A stretch of DNA of 9,821 nucleotides from Caryophanales bacterium UBA782 (GTDB lineage Bacteria > Bacillota_I > Bacilli_A > RFN20 > CAG-826): positions 1 to 9,821 of the forward strand of contig DBJG01000027.1 in NCBI GenBank assembly GCA_002296455.1, read 5' to 3'. The position numbers were made by a program, and so were the translations under genes. Position 1 is the first letter of the stretch. Each line of letters opens with the position of its first letter. This document shows, in pieces, positions 1 through 5,200 of this stretch. The notes beneath the pieces were generated by a model. That model worked only from the letters and a program-made list of their open reading frames with translations, was not told where the DNA came from and did not search any database.

Positions 1-70
1 TGCGAAGAATTTCTATCTCATTGTTATGAGTGCGTTTTTGAAGTTCTACTAATTTCGGGTCTATTGCCAT
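1..70 (-). CDS. N-terminal fragment of an unrecognised protein, running off the left edge
   Basis: Reading leftwards from an ATG at 70-68, the frame is open for 23 codons to the edge. It translates as MAIDPKLVELQKR followed by THNNEIEILR. This looks like the charged helical start of a soluble protein, but it is too short to assign to a family. Support for a real gene comes from its position: it lies in the same direction as the Nudix gene, 72 bp downstream of that gene's stop. An extended -10 element (TGGTATAGT) ends six bases before the ATG, with no Shine-Dalgarno sequence between them. Transcription would then start at or next to the A of the ATG. The product is unknown. Confidence 0.5.
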   Translation of the reverse strand, partial: MAIDPKLVELQKRTHNNEIEILR

Positions 71-76
71 GCGTAA

Positions 77-85
77 ACTATACCA
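77..85 (-). promoter_or_regulatory. Extended -10 promoter element of the left-edge gene
   Basis: On the minus strand the bases read TGGTATAGT. This is a TGn extension followed by a five-of-six match to TATAAT. No good -35 is visible, which is acceptable for an extended -10 promoter. The hexamer ends exactly six bases before the ATG at 70, so the predicted transcript is leaderless. Confidence 0.45.
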
Positions 86-96
86 CAAAATTTCTA

Positions 97-124
97 GGCG
101 CATATAAGCGCGCATGCATGCGCC
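97..124 (-). terminator. GC-rich hairpin between the Nudix gene and the left-edge gene
   Basis: GGCGCAT at 97-103 pairs perfectly with ATGCGCC at 118-124. Inside it, 110-123 is a perfect 14-base palindrome (GCGCATGCATGCGC), and GCGC at 98-101 can pair with GCGC at 108-111, so alternative folds compete. It lies 19 bp downstream of the Nudix stop codon and just upstream of the next gene's promoter, where a terminator for the Nudix transcript is expected. The T-run after it on the minus strand (TAGAAATTTTGT) is weak and interrupted. An operator or protein-binding palindrome is therefore an alternative. Confidence 0.4.
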
Positions 125-142
125 GCTGCGATATGTGTTGAT

Positions 143-562
143 TTAAAGACGAAAGCAATCCAATCCAGCAGTCATTTTAAGTAAAAGCTTGTCAAAATCT
201 ATACTTTGCTCGTAAGAAGAAACATCTTCTTTTTTAATCCAAAAAACGGGTCCTTCGTTACTAGAAACGGCTTTGCCTTTAAATACGTTAGTCCTATATA
301 AAACGCAAACGTGACGGACGGACTGATCGGGAAGATTCCATTCGTAAACGCCAACTTCTTGGAGTGAAGAAATCGATAAACCTGTTTCTTCTTTAATTTC
401 GCGAATCGCAGATTCTTCAATTGATTCAGCATCCTCCACATGCCCGCCAGGAAAGTTGATACCGGGCCAATCGTGTTTCAGCCGATTTTCCACAAGAAAA
501 GAACCATCGTCTCGATATACCATGGTCATCGTCGTTAAAATGATTTTTGAATTTCTGCTCAT
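143..562 (-). CDS. Nudix (MutT-type) hydrolase, 139 residues
   Basis: This is a complete small Nudix domain protein. The family hydrolyses nucleoside diphosphates linked to another moiety, often as house-cleaning enzymes such as 8-oxo-dGTP diphosphatase, in the cytosol with Mg2+. The Nudix box matches the consensus GX5EX7REUXEEXGU without a mismatch: G40, E46, R54-E55-I56, E58-E59 and G61-L62. The metal-binding Glu residues are E55, E58 and E59. NFPGG (36-40) precedes the box, and strands follow with VRHVCVLYR (82-90) and PVFWIKKEDV (105-114). The length is normal for a single-domain MutT protein. The exact substrate cannot be read from sequence, so no symbol is given. The ATG at 562 is chosen because it begins the first strand of the fold. 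No Shine-Dalgarno lies before it, but TATGAT ends six bases upstream, suggesting a leaderless mRNA. It is divergent from the methyltransferase-like gene across 50 bp. Confidence 0.92.
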   Translation of the reverse strand: MSRNSKIILTTMTMVYRDDGSFLVENRLKHDWPGINFPGGHVEDAESIEESAIREIKEETGLSISSLQEVGVYEWNLPDQSVRHVCVLYRTNVFKGKAVSSNEGPVFWIKKEDVSSYEQSIDFDKLLLKMTAGLDCFRL

Positions 563-568
563 TCATAA

Positions 569-574
569 ATCATA
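569..574 (-). promoter_or_regulatory. -10 hexamer of the Nudix gene
   Basis: The minus strand reads TATGAT (five of six bases matching TATAAT), then TTATGA, then the ATG start codon. The six-base gap puts the predicted transcription start at the A of the ATG. The -35 region is weak: CCTACA, 16 bases further upstream, matches only three of six. No ribosome binding site is present in the 50-bp gap. Confidence 0.4.
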
Positions 575-600
575 AACGAAAATGAATGCATGTAGGACGA

Positions 601-606
601 TAAATT
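601..606 (+). promoter_or_regulatory. Weak -10-like hexamer before the methyltransferase-like gene
   Basis: TAAATT is followed by TCTAAA and then the ATG at 613, the same six-base spacing seen before the Nudix gene. It matches the -10 consensus at only four of six positions and has no convincing -35. In AT-rich DNA it could be chance. The only purine-rich stretch, AGGACG at 594-599, is too far from the ATG to be a good ribosome binding site. Confidence 0.22.
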
Positions 607-612
607 TCTAAA

Positions 613-1719
613 ATGAAGGATATGAAAATCAAGCATACAAATGAAATTGCCTCAGTTCTTCGCCAAGTAGAAACAACAATGCAGCAAAACGAAAGCACCG
701 CCGATACGTTTAATTCCTATTTGTCTCATAGAAGTCAGAGGATGTTCTCTTTCTCGTTAGACGCATATCGAAAAGGTGCAAAACCGATTGATGCATTTCT
801 ACTTTCATCGAAAAAATATTTAATGGATGAACATGGTTTTCATTTGAATGAAGAGGCAAAAAGAAATATTCAAGTTCTATCGCCAAAAGACTATATTGAT
901 GACCCGTATTACAAAACCATCAATTTTGAGAATTGTTTCTTAAACGAATGGGAATTAAAAAGGTCTTTTTATGCGCCATTTGAAGGATTCGTAAGAAATG
1001 AGATAATCGTAAAAGAAAAGGAGTTTTTCAGAGAAATCACTCCATTCGGTTTCTTTTTGGATAGATTTCCTTTTTTAGAAATCACCCAAAATGAAAGGAC
1101 TTGGATGAGTGTCACTCCCCATGAGATTGCTACCATGAAAGAGCCGCTTTCACATGCAAACGGCAGAGTTCTCACCTTTGGACTTGGTATGGGATATTAC
1201 GCTTTCATGGCGTCGATAAAAGAAACTGTTAGCAATGTTACAATCGTAGAAAACGATAAAAACGCAATTTCTTTATTTAATAATTTCATTCTTCCTCAAT
1301 TCCCCTTCAAATCAAAGATTAGTATCATTGAGAATGACGCTTTCCGTTTTGCCGAAGAGATAAAAGATGGTGACTTTGATCACACTTTTATTGACATATG
1401 GCATTTCCCCATCGATGGCTTATTTTCCTATTTGAAATTCGCCCCCATCTTCTCTACTTTTCACCGAACGGAAACTTTTTATTGGATTGAAAAAAGCATT
1501 CTCGTTTTGCTAAGAAGAGCCATCGTTATCTTGCTAAACGAAGAGTTCAATGGTTCTACCGGTGAGGATTACCTCTATGCCGAAAATGAGACCGATGAAC
1601 TCATTAATTCGCTACATCGAGTTCTAAAAGACTATTCAGTCAATACATCAGATGATTTACTTCGTTTGCTAAGTGAAGATAGTTTAAAGAGAATTGCTAG
1701 AGAAGGTCTTATCCAATAA
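613..1719 (+). CDS. Class I SAM-dependent methyltransferase-like / spermidine-synthase-like protein, 368 residues
   Basis: The protein has an N-terminal helical region (about 1-110) and a central block containing WMSVTPHEIATM (164-175). A Rossmann-type methyltransferase-like core runs from about 184 to 310. In it, motif I is VLTFGLGMGYYAFMAS (186-201), the nucleotide-binding glycine loop. The post-I strand is VTIVENDKNA (209-218), ending in the acidic residue E213. A following strand ends in IIENDAF (238-244), and FDHTFIDIWH (255-264) fits motif II with D261. This order is typical of spermidine-synthase-like methyltransferase folds. The substrate and even the activity are unknown, since many such proteins lack a proven reaction. 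The C-terminal 50 residues are helical. The ATG at 613 is preferred over the one at 622 because the latter has GGA directly against it. The last 36 bp overlap the convergent gene at 1684. Confidence 0.8.
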   Translation: MKDMKIKHTNEIASVLRQVETTMQQNESTADTFNSYLSHRSQRMFSFSLDAYRKGAKPIDAFLLSSKKYLMDEHGFHLNEEAKRNIQVLSPKDYIDDPYYKTINFENCFLNEWELKRSFYAPFEGFVRNEIIVKEKEFFREITPFGFFLDRFPFLEITQNERTWMSVTPHEIATMKEPLSHANGRVLTFGLGMGYYAFMASIKETVSNVTIVENDKNAISLFNNFILPQFPFKSKISIIENDAFRFAEEIKDGDFDHTFIDIWHFPIDGLFSYLKFAPIFSTFHRTETFYWIEKSILVLLRRAIVILLNEEFNGSTGEDYLYAENETDELINSLHRVLKDYSVNTSDDLLRLLSEDSLKRIAREGLIQ

Positions 1720-2205
1720 CGCCTTCTTTTCCTTTTTTGCCTTTTCGGCCTCTTTCAAAGAGGAATAATACTCAACGTGCAAGTTGAGATCGTGTTTACG
1801 AAGGATGGTCTCGATTTTCACATAACGGTTTGTTTCATCCACGCAATTAGCCCAGTCGCGAATTTCTTCTAAAGTAACTAGACCATCATGCCAATTATCG
1901 AGCTCCCCTTTTTGCGCTCCTTCGATTAACAGGTTCAAAAGTGGAGCAAAATCGAGACTTTGAAGACCGGGGACGGCATCGCCATTCACAAAATCTTCAA
2001 AAAGCATCTCTCGTAGCACAATCTCCTTAAAGTAGGAGAAAAGAGAATCACTAGAAGAGGAAACCCAGACGCTCTCCGTTCCTTCCTCTTTTCCAAAAGG
2101 AGCTGGCACGTGGTGTGAAATAAACAGATAAGAATCCTTTTTAGTATGTTCTAACACGGATGCCGGATTCATCAAGGAGCGAATAGCCAACCAGTCTTTT
2201 TTCAT
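1684..2205 (-). CDS. Unrecognised 173-residue protein downstream of the helicase-nuclease gene
   Basis: I do not recognise this protein. It begins MKKDWLAIRS and has no signal peptide or membrane segment. The middle (about 45-130) is acidic and mostly helical, with LFSYFKEIVLREMLFEDF (55-72) and the tryptophan-containing DNWHDGLVTLEEIRDWAN (103-120). The C-terminus is a lysine/glutamate-rich helix (KEAEKAKKEKKALLDK, 151-166). The start codon is supported by GGAG on the minus strand, eight bases upstream. It lies only 16 bp after the helicase stop codon on the same strand, so the two are probably co-transcribed and the protein may be a helper, immunity factor or regulator of the helicase. Its 3' end overlaps the methyltransferase-like gene by 36 bp, tail to tail. 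The gene is well supported by the ribosome binding site and length, but its role is open. Confidence 0.75.
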   Translation of the reverse strand: MKKDWLAIRSLMNPASVLEHTKKDSYLFISHHVPAPFGKEEGTESVWVSSSSDSLFSYFKEIVLREMLFEDFVNGDAVPGLQSLDFAPLLNLLIEGAQKGELDNWHDGLVTLEEIRDWANCVDETNRYVKIETILRKHDLNLHVEYYSSLKEAEKAKKEKKALLDKTFSSNSL

Positions 2206-2211
2206 ATAATG

Positions 2212-2217
2212 TTCTCC
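2212..2217 (-). promoter_or_regulatory. Shine-Dalgarno site (GGAGAA) of the 173-residue gene
   Basis: The minus strand reads GGAGAA, then CATTAT, then the ATG at 2205, with eight bases between GGAG and the start codon. It is the clearest ribosome binding site in the window and belongs to the only gene that appears internal to an operon. It lies in the 16-bp gap after the helicase stop codon. Confidence 0.7.
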
Positions 2218-2221
2218 AAAA

Positions 2222-5200
2222 TTAACTCTTATTTTTTATCATGACGTAGCCATCTTCTTCCACGATGCCAAGCCTTTGATTCACATTCGCTTTCAAGGAT
2301 GTTTCCAAATGTTTTCTAGCTTTTTCCTTAAGCGTCGTAAAGCCAAATAAGAAATTGACTTGTTTGAAAAGGTCAACAGCCGTCATTTTCCCTTGATCAA
2401 TAAGAATGTCTGCGATGGCATTACCGAGTTCAATGAAAGAAATATCAGAGATATCGCGTTTGGTGTTTTCATCATTTAAGCGGTAATAGCGGAATTCTTC
2501 TTTTTTCTTGTCTTTATCCCAATAGAAAACCGCACCGCCCTTCATTTCTTTATCTGGTGCAAGAAGCACCAAAGCCATGTTAATGACATCACGAATATTG
2601 GAACCGATGCGCGTTAATCCATACGCTTGTCGAATACGCTCATTGAGAAGCTTTTCAGAAATTGGTGATTCATTATGCAAAACGTCGGCGATGTAATTGG
2701 AAACCAATCGACTTGCGGTTGCTTTATTCGAAAAGTCGTCTGGAATTTGAGGAGTATATTCTCCTTTTAAATAGGGTATGGCATAAGGATGGGGCGTGAC
2801 TTCTTTCTTTTTGAAAAGTAACGGTTCATCAAAAGGCGAATTCTGTTTCTCTTTTCCGTCGGAAACATTACTCGAGGAATTAATCGCGCTCACAATCCCT
2901 TTGACGACCTCACTTGGATGATCAAGATATTCAACGCTCCAAACACGATAAAGGTTCCAACCCAAAGTTTTTAAAATGCCTGGTTCCACGACATTTCGGT
3001 CGCGGCAGGTCGGAGAATGGCAATAAGAATCGCCGTCAACCAAGATGCCCAATAAAAAATGATTCTTATCTTTTGGGTCAACAATCGCAAGATCCACTTT
3101 GAAGGAAGAAGATCCCACGTTGATTTTCGTCTCATAGCCTAACCGCTTTAAATCTTTTGCCAAGAAATCAGCAATGCTTATCGAGGAAGCTGAAACATGA
3201 CTTGCGATGTTATTGGGCAATACGGAAACACCCATTTCAGCGAAAAGAAGAAAACTACGAAGATAGGAAGCACCTGCATTTTTAGCCTTCTCAGCCTCGA
3301 TGTCGATGGGTTTCATGGAAGTGAATACAATCATTTCTTCTCGAGCACGGGTAATCGCGACATTCAATCTGCGTTCCCCTTTCTCACGGCTAAGAGGACC
3401 GAAATTGAGGGAAAGCTTGCCATTTTCTTTCGGAGCATAAGTCGTGGAGAACAGAATAACGTCTCTTTCATCCCCTTGAACGTTTTCGAGATTCTTGACA
3501 AAAATGTCTTCGCCACCAGGTTTACGTTCTTCATGGAGAGAAAGCTTCCTTTCAAGCAAATCCTCAATAAGATTTTGCTGTGCTTCGTTGAAAGTCACAA
3601 CGCCAAGCGAAAGCCGAGAGAGAGTAGGGTCTTTTAAGCGGCGTAATATCTCATCAACAACTGCTTCTGCTTCTTTACGATTGACCCCTCTTTTGATTTC
3701 GTATTTTCCACCAACGAAGACGCTACTAACAGAAGATTTTTCGTCAATTGGCGATGGGAATGTAAGAAGATTATTATCGTAGAATTTGTGGTTTGAGAAA
3801 GCAATTAAAGCCTCGTGTCTACTTCGATAGTGCCAAGTCAAACGTTTTCGTGGAAGACCCAAGGCAATGGAATCATCAAGCAAACTTTCCAAGTCTTCGG
3901 TAACGCTCGATTGAATCGTGCCATCATAAGAATGACCACCGTTCGCCATAAAGAAATTCGTTGGTGGCATCTGTTCTTGGTCACCAGCGATGATAACTGT
4001 TTTTGCACGAGCAATCGCGCCAATTGCCTCACTTGTTGGAATTTGGCTGGCTTCATCGAAGATAACGAGGTCGAAAGAATAAGAATTGATATCTAAATAT
4101 TGAGCAACGGATGCTGGAGACATCAAAAAGCAAGGACAAAGGGTACGAATTAGGGTTCCGTAATGATCAAAAATTTGTCTTAACGATACCCCTCTGCCAC
4201 CATTTTTCACAAGTTTTCGAAGCTGATATGTTTCCGTTGAAGGCGCGGTATTCTGAGTCGATGGGTATAAACTCGTGATACGAGAGACCGTCTCAATTAC
4301 GCTTGTCTTACAAAAATCATCAATAGCATTTTTATATCGAGCAATTTGTTCTTCTGTGTCCTTCGCATTCAATGTAGTCAAATCGTTCTCACTAAGACTA
4401 TCCGAAAAGATACGATAAGAGAGCGAACAGATATAGGATGGGAATAAGCCTTCTTCTCTGATTTCTCCACGCTTAAACCGCAAAATTAGATCCTCCGGCA
4501 CAAGCTCAGAAACACGGTCTAAAGTACGCAAGAAATTCGTCCACTCCGATAATTTTCCTTTGCTTGAATAAGCATCTGTAAGTGAAGAAGCGGCATGAAG
4601 ATAAAAATCAACAGAATCTTGATATTGGCATAAATCAAATTGGAATTCTTTTTTAAGCTGCCCCAGTTTGTTCTCGAGAGCCTCGTATTGTGCTAAAAAG
4701 GACATTCTAGATTTCGCGAACAAGTAAGTACTGTCCGTGGCAAGATGACGGATTGCATTATCAATGTTTTCGCTTGAGAACTGCTTCGCTGGCTGCATTC
4801 CTCTTTTGACATCTATAATACTTAGAGTTCTTTCATATGTGTCAATGGCAGCCTCGACATCTTTGCTCGAACTCAAAGTAAATTTAGAGAAAACGTATTT
4901 TGCAAAGGAATCGCAGCGGGTAATGTCTTCTTCTAAATGATGGTAATCAATTAGTAAAGATAACGAATCTTCTAAGCAACGTTTTTTTAAAGACGCTTTC
5001 TCTTTGGCAAATGGTTTTAAAGTCTTTCGTAAAGAGGCGAAAAGTCTTCTCCTTTCAAAAAAACCAGCGCGTTTCAAAGCGCGTTGCTTAGCAAGCAAAG
5101 CATCGCCATTTTGACTTAAGAAGCCCTCTTCCCAGGATTCTAGAAGTTGTTCTTTAATTTTGTTTTTGCGGCCAACAAGAAGAAGATATTCTTGCAAATC

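Noticed and set aside
110..123. The GCGC-rich palindrome as a CRISPR repeat or mobile-element end.
   Set aside because: Only a single copy with no spacer-like array is present, with no matching inverted partner, transposase or target duplication in the window.
199..441. 80-codon minus-strand frame inside the Nudix gene.
   Set aside because: It overlaps the perfect Nudix box in a different frame and shows no domain features.
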